A DNA stretch of 52,556 nt. Source: Ruminococcaceae bacterium UBA5891. Its GTDB lineage: Bacteria; Bacillota; Clostridia; Oscillospirales; Acutalibacteraceae. Positions 38,793 through 46,528 of this stretch are shown piece by piece. How positions within the stretch are numbered: position 1 is the first letter of the stretch; each line of letters begins with the position of its first letter. A model generated the notes under the pieces. That model was given only the letters and a program-made list of their open reading frames with translations. It was not told the DNA's origin and made no database searches. The stretch is taken from positions 1 through 52,556 of the forward strand of contig DJET01000051.1 in NCBI GenBank assembly GCA_002431945.1. Reading direction: 5' to 3'. The position numbers and the translations under genes were made by a program.

Positions 38793-38826
38793 TCAAAAAC
38801 AGGACCGGATGAAGCCCATCCGGTCC
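38793..38826 (-). terminator. Intra-operon terminator/processing hairpin after livJ
   Basis: A perfect 10-bp stem, GGACCGGATG (38802-38811) with CATCCGGTCC (38817-38826), followed on the minus strand by TGTTTTTG. It lies between livJ and livH and is suited to lowering expression of downstream genes. Confidence 0.8.
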
Positions 38827-38841
38827 ACCGTAGTTTAATTA

Positions 38842-40014
38842 CTAATTTACGCCCTGCTCCTTAACGAACTTCCATTCGCCGGTAGTATTGTCGGCAGCCT
38901 TTATATATGCTACGGTACGTTCTGCGTCGCCGTTTTTGGAATCGAATTTAATTTCGCCTGTAACGCCGCTGTAATTAACGTTCCAAAGAGCTTCCATAAT
39001 TTTCTGGGAATCGCCGCTGCCTGCCGCCTTTATAGCCTCAAGCGCGGTAAAGTAAGAATCGTAACCCATTGCCGAAACAGCGGATACTATATCGTTACCG
39101 CCGTTATTTGTGAGCCTTGAGGAATCTGCGTTGAGCCACTTTTTAAAGCCTTCGTCAAATTCCTTGTTACCGCCCTCCTGATAGAATGTGGTAACATTAA
39201 CCTGAACGTCTTTACCCTTTGCAGCTGCAAGTATAACGTTGCTGTCCCAAGTATCGCCGGCATAAAGCGGTATTTTTAAGCCCTGAGTTGCCGCCGCCTC
39301 AATTATAAGCTGTGCATAGGAAATAGAGGTAGGCGCAAATATTGCCTGAGCACCGTTGCTTTTGGCGTTGGTGATGTATGAGGTGAAGTCAGCCTGGTTT
39401 GTGGGGAAGTTTTCGGCTATAACCTTACCGCCAAGCTTTTCGAAAGCGGTTTTAAAGCTGCTTGCAAGACCTAAATCATAGGCGTTGCCGAGCTCGGCTA
39501 ATGTATAGGCGGTTTTAACGCCGTTATCCCATGCGTATTTTGCAAGCACCGAGCCCTGGAAAGGATCGAGGAAGCAAATACGGAAGTAGTGCTTATTACC
39601 CTCGGTTACCTGCGGGTTTGTGCATGTAATTCCGATAGCGGGTATATTCGCCTCTTTAAATGTAGGCGAAGCGGCTATTGAAACGCTTGAGCCGTAAGAG
39701 CCCAAAACTACAGATACCTTTTTATTAACAAGCTCTGCTGCCGCGGTTACGGCTTTATCGTCTGCCGACTGGTTATCAACCTCAACCAATTCTATTTTAT
39801 AGGTTTTGCCGTTTATTTCAACCGTAGGCTGGGTGGAATGAGCGTATTTAACACCCAATGTCTCCTGCTTGCCGCCTGCGCCGTTAGCGCCTGAAGCCGG
39901 TTCGAAAATACCGATTTTAATTGTGTCTGAATTGCTGCTGCCGCTGTTTCCGCAGCCTGCAAAGCAACCGCAAATAAGTACGGCGCTTAAAATTGCCGCA
40001 AATACTTTTTTCAT
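38842..40014 (-). CDS. livJ: Branched-chain amino-acid-binding lipoprotein LivJ
   Basis: A 390-residue lipoprotein. The signal peptide MKKVFAAILSAVLICGCFAG ends in a lipobox with the lipidated cysteine in FAGC (about residue 22). The mature part is a type I periplasmic-binding fold (IKIGIFEPASGANGAGGKQ; GSYGSSVSIAASPTFKEANIPAIG; YFTALEAIKAAGSGD), which captures the amino acid for the LivHMGF transporter. The ATG at 40014 has AGGAGGAAAG in front; the longer in-frame extension includes this ribosome site, so it is not used. A consensus promoter is upstream. Confidence 0.96.
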   Translation of the reverse strand: MKKVFAAILSAVLICGCFAGCGNSGSSNSDTIKIGIFEPASGANGAGGKQETLGVKYAHSTQPTVEINGKTYKIELVEVDNQSADDKAVTAAAELVNKKVSVVLGSYGSSVSIAASPTFKEANIPAIGITCTNPQVTEGNKHYFRICFLDPFQGSVLAKYAWDNGVKTAYTLAELGNAYDLGLASSFKTAFEKLGGKVIAENFPTNQADFTSYITNAKSNGAQAIFAPTSISYAQLIIEAAATQGLKIPLYAGDTWDSNVILAAAKGKDVQVNVTTFYQEGGNKEFDEGFKKWLNADSSRLTNNGGNDIVSAVSAMGYDSYFTALEAIKAAGSGDSQKIMEALWNVNYSGVTGEIKFDSKNGDAERTVAYIKAADNTTGEWKFVKEQGVN

Positions 40015-40053
40015 AGTTCTTTCCTCCTGCAAATTCATATTTATTTAATAGTT

Positions 40054-40082
40054 ATTATACTCTTTTTAATCAAATGTGTCAA
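40054..40082 (-). promoter_or_regulatory. Promoter of the liv operon
   Basis: On the minus strand, TTGACA (40077-40082) and TATAAT (40054-40059) have a 17-bp spacer, a perfect-hexamer sigma-A promoter. No riboswitch or T-box was seen in the ~33-nt leader. Confidence 0.9.
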
Positions 40083-40186
40083 TAAAGCTTCCGATATTCT
40101 AACTTTTTTTAGGCTTTAATACGTTTAAATGTATGTCTTTTGTACACGGTACACAATAATGTGTTTTTCATACGCGGACACAAAAG

Positions 40187-41110
40187 TTACTGCTCATATT
40201 CCTTTACGGAAATACTGCTTATAAGTCTGTTCACAAGCTCGGAATTTCCTATACCGTTTGAAAACGCGGTAGCCCCGCCTGCCGCCGCCGAAAGCTTAAG
40301 TGCGTTTTTATAGCAGCCGCTTTCAGAGTAACCGGCAATAAACCCCGCAACGGCGGAATCGCCTGCAGCGACGGTGTTCAGCACCGCTCCGTCGGCGGCG
40401 CTGCAGTAAAGCCTTTCTCCGTTTTTGCAAATAAGCGCCGAGCCTTCGCCGCCCAAGGTTACCATAACATTTTGCGCACCTTCCGCTTTAAGCCTTTCGG
40501 CATAAAAAAAGGCGTCAGATATACCGCTTATTTCTTCGCCGAAAATATCGCCCAATTCTTCGCGGTTCGGTTTTATTAAAAACGGTTTTGTATAAAGCGC
40601 GTCGGTTAAAGCGCGCCCTGCGGCGTCAATTATAACGCGCGCCCCCCTTTTTTCGGCAAATTCCGAAAGGCGGGCATAAATATCGCTCGGCATACCGCTT
40701 GGTATACTACCGGAAAGCACAAGCCAATCTCCGTGTTCTAGCTTATTAAGCTTTTTATAAAGCAGATTTAATTCATCAGCCGAAGCGCAGGGACCCTGCG
40801 CGTTAATATCCGTTTCACTTTTTTCTCTTATTTTTACGTTAATTCGCGTAATTCCGCTTTTAAGCTTAATAAAATCGGAATTTATACCCACGTTTAACAA
40901 CAGCTTTTCAAGCTCGTCTCCCGTAAATCCGGCAATAAATCCCAAAGCAACCGAGGGCACGTTAAGATTTTTAAGCATTGCCGACACGTTAATTCCTTTT
41001 CCGCCGTAGCTTACCGAAAATCCGCCTGCACGGTTAACGGCGCCGACGGTAAGCCCTTCGGCAAAAACGGTATAGTCAAGCGCGGGATTGAGCGTTAAGG
41101 TGTATATCAA
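40187..41110 (-). CDS. fruK: 1-Phosphofructokinase (PfkB family)
   Basis: A 307-residue sugar-phosphate kinase converting fructose-1-phosphate to fructose-1,6-bisphosphate (a tagatose-6-phosphate kinase role is the main alternative). The start is MIYTLTLNPALDYTV, typical of FruK. GGKGINVSAMLKNL and GPCASADELN are substrate motifs; the catalytic base lies in NTVAAGDSAVAGFIAGY. The TTG at 41110 is chosen because GAGG lies 8 nt before it; the in-frame TTG at 41116 is too close. No fructose PTS or DeoR regulator is adjacent, which is unusual. Confidence 0.9.
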   Translation of the reverse strand: MIYTLTLNPALDYTVFAEGLTVGAVNRAGGFSVSYGGKGINVSAMLKNLNVPSVALGFIAGFTGDELEKLLLNVGINSDFIKLKSGITRINVKIREKSETDINAQGPCASADELNLLYKKLNKLEHGDWLVLSGSIPSGMPSDIYARLSEFAEKRGARVIIDAAGRALTDALYTKPFLIKPNREELGDIFGEEISGISDAFFYAERLKAEGAQNVMVTLGGEGSALICKNGERLYCSAADGAVLNTVAAGDSAVAGFIAGYSESGCYKNALKLSAAAGGATAFSNGIGNSELVNRLISSISVKEYEQ

Positions 41111-41145
41111 ATTCAAAACCTCTGTATCAGATAAATTTTATAATT

Positions 41146-41174
41146 ATGATAGCATAAAATTTAAAAAAAATCAA
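41146..41174 (-). promoter_or_regulatory. Promoter of fruK
   Basis: On the minus strand, TTGATT (41169-41174) and TATCAT (41146-41151) have a 17-bp spacer. Confidence 0.65.
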
Positions 41175-41217
41175 AGCCGAATTTGACGGTAGAAAACTAT
41201 ATTTTTTGTATGTAAAG

Positions 41218-41236
41218 GGTGAAAATAATTCACCCG
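41218..41236 (-). terminator. Weak terminator hairpin after spoIVB
   Basis: GGGTGAA (41218-41224) pairs with TTCACCC (41230-41236). It lies 7 nt past the spoIVB stop. The following minus-strand tail (TTTACAT) is only weakly T-rich. Confidence 0.5.
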
Positions 41237-41242
41237 ACGATT

Positions 41243-42490
41243 TTATGACGCATTTTTAAGCTTATTTGCCTCGGCAGCCGTTTGCGCCTCTTTAAGCATA
41301 TTTTCGGCAAAAATACCGTATCCCGATGTAGGGTCGTCGATAAGAACGTGTGTTACCGCGCCTACAAGCTTTCCGTTTTGTATTATGGGACTGCCGCTCA
41401 TACCCTGAACAATACCGCCTGTTTTTTCAAGCAGCTCTTTATCCGTTACGGTTACGGTTAAATTTTGTGAAGAGGATAAATAAGCCGAGCTTCTTTTTTT
41501 AATTTTGCATTCGTAAAGCTTTGGGGTACTACCCTCTAACGTGCAAAGAATTTGTGCGGCGCCGTCCTTTATTTCCTGCTTAAGGGCGATTTCGGTTAAG
41601 TTTGAAGGATTGATCTTACCCTTTAAAATACTGTATACGCCGTTTTCGCAATTTTTATCTATTGCGCCTATGCTGTTACCGGTAAATTTACCCTTAAGCT
41701 GACCGGGCGCTCCCGAAGCGCCCTTTTCCAGGGAAATAATTTCCGCCGTTACAAGCTCGCCCGTTTCAAGAGACAAAAGCTCGCCCGTATCTTCATCGCA
41801 TACGCCGTGTCCCAAGCCGCACACAACGCCTGTATACGGGCTGTAAAACGTCATGGTGCCTATTCCCGCCGAGCTGTCTCTCACCCATAGTCCTATTTTA
41901 AGACTGCCCGTTTCCTTAGACGTTACAGGCGTAATATATACGGTTTTCTTTTTCCCGTTTCGTTTAATCAACAGCTTTATTCTGTTTCCGCCCGAAGCCT
42001 CTACCGCGGCGCTTAATTCCTCGTTTGTATGAATATTTTTACCCTCTGCCGAGATTATATAGTCGCCCTTTTTTATGCCTGCCGCCTCGCCCGGCGAAGT
42101 CTTTCCGTTTTCGCTTTCAACATCTGTTATATCAATCACCAAAACGCCCTCGGTATAAAGCTTCATACCGAACGGCGTGCCGAGTACCGCCACGTGCATT
42201 TCATCTACAACCTCAACGCTTACCGTTGAAAAGGGTATTATACCGAACGCCTTAAGACCAACGGTAAATTCTTCGCCTATATTTTGCGTAACAGTGCTTT
42301 CGGAAAGCCTTGCGCCTTTATACTCCGCAGTTATCGGAAGCTTTGTATCAAAGCTTAAAATATCGCCGCGTCTTATTTTGTACTCCTCACCAACAGTACC
42401 GTTAAGGTAAAAAACAGCCGAAAATACCGCTATATCAAGAATTAAAAATATAAAGAAAAATACCTTTGAAAGAATCCTTAACAGTTTCAA
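41243..42490 (-). CDS. spoIVB: SpoIVB signalling peptidase (S55)
   Basis: A serine protease secreted from the forespore that activates pro-sigma-K processing. The N-terminal membrane segment (KVFFFIFLILDIAVFSAVFYL) is followed by a PDZ domain (about 115-200; GEAAGIKKGDYIISAEGKN) and the S55 catalytic domain with histidine in GLGHGVCDEDTG and serine in GIVQGMSGSPIIQNGKLVGAVTHV. The length of about 415 residues is typical. A TTG at 42490 with GGGAT about 10 nt upstream is preferred over the in-frame GTG at 42499, which abuts that sequence. Confidence 0.94.
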   Translation of the reverse strand: MKLLRILSKVFFFIFLILDIAVFSAVFYLNGTVGEEYKIRRGDILSFDTKLPITAEYKGARLSESTVTQNIGEEFTVGLKAFGIIPFSTVSVEVVDEMHVAVLGTPFGMKLYTEGVLVIDITDVESENGKTSPGEAAGIKKGDYIISAEGKNIHTNEELSAAVEASGGNRIKLLIKRNGKKKTVYITPVTSKETGSLKIGLWVRDSSAGIGTMTFYSPYTGVVCGLGHGVCDEDTGELLSLETGELVTAEIISLEKGASGAPGQLKGKFTGNSIGAIDKNCENGVYSILKGKINPSNLTEIALKQEIKDGAAQILCTLEGSTPKLYECKIKKRSSAYLSSSQNLTVTVTDKELLEKTGGIVQGMSGSPIIQNGKLVGAVTHVLIDDPTSGYGIFAENMLKEAQTAAEANKLKNAS

Positions 42491-42526
42491 AACAATCACA
42501 TCCCGTGATTATTTTGCTCATTTTTA

Positions 42527-42555
42527 TTTATATTAACAATTACAAAAATAGACAA
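42527..42555 (-). promoter_or_regulatory. Candidate promoter of spoIVB
   Basis: On the minus strand, TTGTCT (42550-42555) and TATAAA (42527-42532) have a 17-bp spacer. The spacing is of sigma-A type; in Bacillus spoIVB is under sigma-F/G, and no clear sigma-G match was found here. Confidence 0.45.
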
Positions 42556-42612
42556 TGACTTTATAAGCAAAAAATTCGTGATATTATATTATCTAACCAA
42601 TTTTAAAAAAAT

Positions 42613-42641
42613 AAAAAACCTTCAAAAAATGAAGATTTTTT
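42613..42641 (-). terminator. Terminator of spoIIM-xerD
   Basis: On the minus strand, AAAAAATCTTCA pairs with TGAAGGTTTTTT (one mismatch) and ends in a T-run. It overlaps the xerD stop codon. Confidence 0.75.
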
Positions 42642-43521
42642 ATTTTGCCATAGGATGAAATTTTGCATAAGCAGCCGTATATTTGCTTTTTATAAGCTGC
42701 GCGTATATCTGTGTTGACGAAATATCAGAATGACCGAGCATTTCTTTAATATCCTTAAGCTGCGCGCCGTTTTCGAGCAGATGCGCGGCAAATGAATGAC
42801 GAAGCGTGTGCGGAGTAATATCCTTTTTTATACCGGCCTTTTCGGCGTAATGCTTTATAATTTTCCAAAAGCCTTGGCGTGACAGCGGCTTGCCGTTCAT
42901 ATTGGTAAAAAGCCTGTCCTCGTTTTCGTCGATTACAATGGCAGGTCTTACATTCACAAGATAAGCAGCTACGGTTTTCACCGCCGCAGGGTACATAGGC
43001 ACTATTCTCTCACGCTCGCCGTTATGTAAATGAAGTATGCCTATTTGAAGATTAACATTGCTTACGGTAAGCTCAGTAAGCTCGGATACCTTAATGCCGG
43101 TAGCATATAAAAGCTCAAGCATTGCTTTATCTCTTATGCTTTTATAATCGGTGCCGTCGGGCTGTGAAAGCAGTAAAACGATCTCGTTGGAATCAAGTAT
43201 GCCCGGCAGCTTTTTCTCGGTCCTTTGAAGCTTAATGCCGTCTGCCGGATTGCTCTTAAGCGTTCCCTCTGCAATTAAAAACCTATAAAAACAGCGAACA
43301 GAGGCGGTAACGCGGGTTTTTGTTGCGTCCGATTTGCCGATAGCGGTAAGATATTCAAGATAGCCGCGCAGTACGCCGTTATCCGCCGATAAAATATCTG
43401 TTTTTTCGGCAGCGCAATAATCGGAATACTGAGCTATATCGCGCATATACGATTCAACCGTATTGGAAGACGATTTCTTAACGTTTATAAGATATTGCTT
43501 GAATTTATCGTATTCCTTCAT
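42640..43521 (-). CDS. xerD: Tyrosine recombinase XerD
   Basis: A 293-residue recombinase with both domains: N-terminal core-binding (1-105; FKQYLINVKKSSSNTVESYMRDI region) and C-terminal catalytic. Catalytic residues are visible in LYATGIKVSELTEL (the expected arginine is replaced by Lys in GIKVSEL), the Lys region NVNLQIGILHLHNGERERIVP, HTLRHSFAAHLLENGA (HxxR), LGHSDISSTQIYAQL (His and nucleophile Tyr). The GIK rather than GLR is also seen in some XerD proteins of Firmicutes and is not by itself a defect. It would act with XerC or alone at dif. It follows spoIIM by 11 bp. ATG 43521 has AGGAGG. Confidence 0.9.
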   Translation of the reverse strand: MKEYDKFKQYLINVKKSSSNTVESYMRDIAQYSDYCAAEKTDILSADNGVLRGYLEYLTAIGKSDATKTRVTASVRCFYRFLIAEGTLKSNPADGIKLQRTEKKLPGILDSNEIVLLLSQPDGTDYKSIRDKAMLELLYATGIKVSELTELTVSNVNLQIGILHLHNGERERIVPMYPAAVKTVAAYLVNVRPAIVIDENEDRLFTNMNGKPLSRQGFWKIIKHYAEKAGIKKDITPHTLRHSFAAHLLENGAQLKDIKEMLGHSDISSTQIYAQLIKSKYTAAYAKFHPMAK

Positions 43522-43532
43522 ATTGCACCTCC

Positions 43533-44165
43533 TCAGAATAATTTTAAACCGGACATAAAGGAATGTGAAAGCAGTGCGTCGGTTACCGATGAAACCAAAA
43601 CTACAAGCGAAATGAAAAGATACCTGCCGCAATAGTTTTTAAAATCAAACGAAAGATTAGCCGACGGTGTTGACGGCAAGGACATTTTAGCTATCACAAG
43701 CGAAAATCTTAACGATTCGCGCGCCGCCAAAAGCAGGGCGATTATAAATATAATTGCCGACGGCAGCACAAGCACCGCGTTAAACGCAATCCCCTTAACG
43801 CCGTATTCGGAATAAAGCATAGCCGTTACGCCGCCGTAAAGCACGCCGCGAACCGTAAGAGAAAGCGGCGCCAAAACAACCCCCAGCATTGAGGTGCCTA
43901 ATGTGAAAATTATCATCAGCATAAGCATTGAATGCATAAAGGAGTCAAGTAAAATTTTAAAAAAAGCAGAGCCTTCCCTGTCTGAAACAAAGCGTTCAAT
44001 AAACGCGGCGGAATAATTTTGAAGCGGCTTTAATGCGGAAAACGAAAATGTACCCGCGGCAATGCCCAAAATAAAAAGCAAAGCCATTAAAACCAAAATG
44101 TTGTTCTTAAAAATAAACTCGGTAAGCTTTAAATTTTTAAGACTTAAAACAGTTCCCTTTCGCAT
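43533..44165 (-). CDS. spoIIM: Stage II sporulation protein M
   Basis: A 210-residue membrane protein with five or so helices; part of the SpoIIDMP machine that remodels septal peptidoglycan during forespore engulfment and links the proteins to the mother-cell membrane. Blocks ILGIAAGTFSFSAL, LDSFMHSMLMLMIIFTLGTSMLG and FNAVLVLPSAIIFIIALLLAARES match the family. The ATG at 44165 has GGAGGAAC; longer in-frame extensions lack a ribosome site. It is co-transcribed with xerD, with which it is also near neighbour in Bacillus. Confidence 0.92.
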   Translation of the reverse strand: MRKGTVLSLKNLKLTEFIFKNNILVLMALLFILGIAAGTFSFSALKPLQNYSAAFIERFVSDREGSAFFKILLDSFMHSMLMLMIIFTLGTSMLGVVLAPLSLTVRGVLYGGVTAMLYSEYGVKGIAFNAVLVLPSAIIFIIALLLAARESLRFSLVIAKMSLPSTPSANLSFDFKNYCGRYLFISLVVLVSSVTDALLSHSFMSGLKLF

Positions 44166-44188
44166 ATCTGTTCCTCCGTTTCTAAAGA

Positions 44189-44217
44189 ATACTATGCAAA
44201 ACGCGGACAAGATATAC
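44189..44217 (-). promoter_or_regulatory. Candidate sigma-E-type promoter of spoIIM
   Basis: On the minus strand, GTATATC (44211-44217), a 14-bp spacer, and CATAGTAT (44189-44196). This resembles the mother-cell sigma-E pattern (-35 KMATATT, N14, -10 CATACAHT; 5 of 7 and 6 of 8). It is placed 24 nt before the start codon. Confidence 0.4.
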
Positions 44218-44288
44218 GGTATTTTTCAAAAAACAATATTTAGTTTTAATTGTCTTTAAAGCCACAAAATATAGTAATCGACAAGATG

Positions 44289-44494
44289 TTATGTAAACCA
44301 AAACAAAAAAATGCACAAATAACAAACAAAAATCAATGCCGATATGCCGAAAAAAATACGGCTTAAAAAGCCTGTACGACTATAATACTACATTTTCAAA
44401 ATTATGTCAACCACCAATTTAATCTTTATAAAATATTATGTAAACTTATTATGTAAACCACACAACATCTACGCACCGTTGCTTTATGTAAACC
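44289..44494 (+). repeat. Five TTATGTAAACC-type direct repeats
   Basis: The 11-mer occurs at 44289 (TTATGTAAACC), 44402 (TTATGTCAACC), 44436 (TTATGTAAACT), 44449 (TTATGTAAACC) and 44484 (TTATGTAAACC), all in the same orientation, in the 408-bp divergent region between spoIIM-xerD and fabG. The motif equals the XerD half-site of Bacillus dif (TTATGTAAACT). The remaining bases of the region are AT-rich with no gene. Confidence 0.75.
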
Positions 44495-44514
44495 CAATTT
44501 ATTGTAATTTCCAC

Positions 44515-44543
44515 TTTAATTTTTTTTAAACCTGTGTTATACT
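44515..44543 (+). promoter_or_regulatory. Promoter of fabG-like gene
   Basis: TTTAAT (44515-44520), a 17-bp spacer ending TGT (extended -10), and TATACT (44538-44543). It lies 20 bp downstream of the last TTATGTAAACC repeat. Confidence 0.6.
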
Positions 44544-44573
44544 TGTATTAACAAATCAAGGACGGGGTTAAGT

Positions 44574-45308
44574 ATGAAAAGAACAGTTATAGTTACAGGT
44601 TCATCAAAAGGTATAGGCGCGGCGGCGGCAATTATGTTTGCGCAAAAGGGATTTAACGTTGTTATAAATTACAACGAATCATATGAATCGGCAAGCCTGC
44701 TTTGCAGCTCGCTTGTAAGCAACGGTTATTCCGTAATTACACAAAAGGCTAACGTTGCCAATAAAATGGAGGTTGACCTTATGGTAAAAGAAACCTTATA
44801 TAAATTCGGCAGTATCGACGTTCTTATAAACAATGCCGGCGTAGCATATCAGGGGCTTATAACCGATACCGACGAAATTGATTTTGATCGCATTATAGAT
44901 ATTGATCTTAAAGGTGTTTTCAATTGCTGTAAATCGGTAACGCAGACTATGGTAAATCAAAAATCCGGTACTATTATAAATATTTCGTCTATGTGGGGTC
45001 AGGTCGGCGCTTCGTGCGAGGTTGCCTATTCCGCAGCAAAGGCGGGCGTTATCGGTCTTACAAAGGCGCTTGCAAAGGAGTTAGCTCCAAGCGGAATTAC
45101 CGTCAACTGCATAGCCCCCGGTCTTATAGAAACGGGTATGAATTCAAATCTTACGGTAGAAGAGCTTAACGATTTTGTAAACGAAATACCGCTCGGCAGA
45201 ATGGGCAGCGCCGACGAGATAGCGGCGGCGGCATACTTCCTTGCCTCCCCTGCCGCCGATTATATCACAGGGCAGGTATTAGGTATTAACGGCGGTTATA
45301 TTATTTAA
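44574..45308 (+). CDS. fabG: 3-oxoacyl-ACP reductase family SDR
   Basis: A 244-residue short-chain dehydrogenase/reductase. NADP-binding TGSSKGIGAAAAIMFAQKG (TGxxxGIG), NNAG motif INNAGVAYQG, catalytic Ser in INISSMWGQVG, and Tyr-Lys in YSAAKAGVIGLTKAL are all intact. The FabG-like C-terminus ITGQVLGINGGYII supports keto-acyl-ACP reduction in fatty-acid synthesis. It stands alone rather than in a fab cluster, so another SDR function is possible. Own promoter and terminator. Confidence 0.85.
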   Translation: MKRTVIVTGSSKGIGAAAAIMFAQKGFNVVINYNESYESASLLCSSLVSNGYSVITQKANVANKMEVDLMVKETLYKFGSIDVLINNAGVAYQGLITDTDEIDFDRIIDIDLKGVFNCCKSVTQTMVNQKSGTIINISSMWGQVGASCEVAYSAAKAGVIGLTKALAKELAPSGITVNCIAPGLIETGMNSNLTVEELNDFVNEIPLGRMGSADEIAAAAYFLASPAADYITGQVLGINGGYII

Positions 45309-45320
45309 CAGAAAAAAATA

Positions 45321-45363
45321 AAAAAGCACCTATACAGTCAAATCGACCGTATAGGTGCTTTTT
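45321..45363. terminator. Bidirectional terminator between fabG and icd
   Basis: AAAAAGCACCTATAC (45321-45335) pairs perfectly with GTATAGGTGCTTTTT (45349-45363); an inner GTC/GAC extends it. It ends both the plus-strand fabG and the minus-strand citrate operon. Confidence 0.93.
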
Positions 45364-45373
45364 AAATATACAA

Positions 45374-46522
45374 TTAAATGCTTTCTATGGTTTTCATAAG
45401 ATAATCGCCGAACTGCGAGCAGGTAGCGCCGTCATCGCGACCTGTGATAACATACTTCTTATCAACCTCGGTGCAGATGTGAAGAGCTTTATTAAGCTTA
45501 TCGGCCTTTTCGGTAAAGCCGATATGGCGCAGCAGCATTTCGGTAGCCTTAAACATACTGGTGGGGTTAGCAAAAGCTCCCCTGCCCGTTTCGATCATAC
45601 GCGGTGCAGAGCCGTGAATAGCCTCGAACATAGCGTAAACATCACCTATATTGGCGCTGCCCGCAGTGCCTACGCCGCCCTGTATTTGGGCTGCTTCGTC
45701 GGTAATAATATCGCCGTAAAGATTCGGCAGAAGTATTACCTGGAAGTTGCTCCTTACGCGCTCGTTTACAAGGTTGGCTGTCATAATATCAATGTACCAA
45801 TCCTCGGCGGTAATTCCGGGATAATCCTTTGCAACCTCGTGGCAAAGCTCTGAGAACTTACCGTCGGTCTTCTTCATAATATTAGCCTTTGTAACTATTG
45901 CAACGTTGGTTTTGCCGTTGTTCTTAGCATACTCAAAAGCGGCGCGCGCAATGCGCTTTGTGCCCTCGTTGGTGGTAACCTTAAAGTCAAAAGCCAAGGT
46001 ATCGGGAATTTCCACGCCGCGGCTGCCGAGAACATACTCACCCTCGGTATTCTCGCGGAAAAACGTCCAGTCGATTCCGAGCTCAGGCACGGCTACGGGA
46101 CGAACGTTTGCATACAGGTCAAGCTCGCGGCGCATTGCCACGTTTGCGCTTTCAAGCGTGCCGCCCTTAAGCGTGGTAGTGGGCGCTTTAAGAATAACGT
46201 TGCAAGCCTTGATCTCGGCTAAAACGTCGTCGGGTATAGCCTGATTGTGCGCAATTCTGTTTTCAATGGTAAGCCCCTCAATGGTGCGCAGCTCAATTTT
46301 GCCGGCGGCAATTTCGTCCTTTAAAATAAACTGCAAAAGGCGCTCTGATTCGGCGGAAATTATCGGTCCAATGCCGTCGCCGCCGCAAATGCCGATTATA
46401 ATTTTGTCAAGCTTTTTATAATCGGTGTAGCGCTTATCCTGCTCCATTTTGCGCTCGCGCGCAATCTGCTCGTTTAAAAGTGTGCGGAACTGTTCAACCG
46501 CCGCGTCAATGTATTTTTCCAT
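45374..46522 (-). CDS. icd: Isocitrate dehydrogenase family protein (NAD-type, IDH/IPMDH superfamily)
   Basis: A 382-residue decarboxylating dehydrogenase expected to convert isocitrate to 2-oxoglutarate. Visible features: IIGICGGDGIGPIISAESER at the nucleotide/substrate entry, KAPTTTLKGGTLESANVAMRRELDLYANVRP (substrate loop with the conserved arginines), FFRENTEGEYVLGSRG, NLYGDIITDEAAQIQGGVG (metal-binding aspartates) and AMFEAIHGSAPR. Position after aconitase and Re-citrate synthase supports isocitrate over isopropylmalate. Start 6 bp after acn. Confidence 0.9.
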   Translation of the reverse strand: MEKYIDAAVEQFRTLLNEQIARERKMEQDKRYTDYKKLDKIIIGICGGDGIGPIISAESERLLQFILKDEIAAGKIELRTIEGLTIENRIAHNQAIPDDVLAEIKACNVILKAPTTTLKGGTLESANVAMRRELDLYANVRPVAVPELGIDWTFFRENTEGEYVLGSRGVEIPDTLAFDFKVTTNEGTKRIARAAFEYAKNNGKTNVAIVTKANIMKKTDGKFSELCHEVAKDYPGITAEDWYIDIMTANLVNERVRSNFQVILLPNLYGDIITDEAAQIQGGVGTAGSANIGDVYAMFEAIHGSAPRMIETGRGAFANPTSMFKATEMLLRHIGFTEKADKLNKALHICTEVDKKYVITGRDDGATCSQFGDYLMKTIESI

Positions 46523-46528
46523 TTTATA

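Noticed and set aside
40118..40162. GTACAC repeats upstream of fruK/liv as an operator
   Set aside because: GTACAC occurs twice in tandem with only a 5-bp inverted match; it is past the fruK stop and over 50 bp upstream of the liv -35, too weak to call.
42640..43521. xerD as the integrase of a second mobile element
   Set aside because: It has full XerD domain structure, lies in an operon with spoIIM as in other Firmicutes, and no flanking direct repeats or element genes are seen.
44419..44446. Complete dif site next to xerD
   Set aside because: The right half TTATGTAAACT is perfect, but the left half matches only 7 of 11 and the spacer would be 4 instead of 6 bp; three or four more right-half copies nearby also argue against a single dif.
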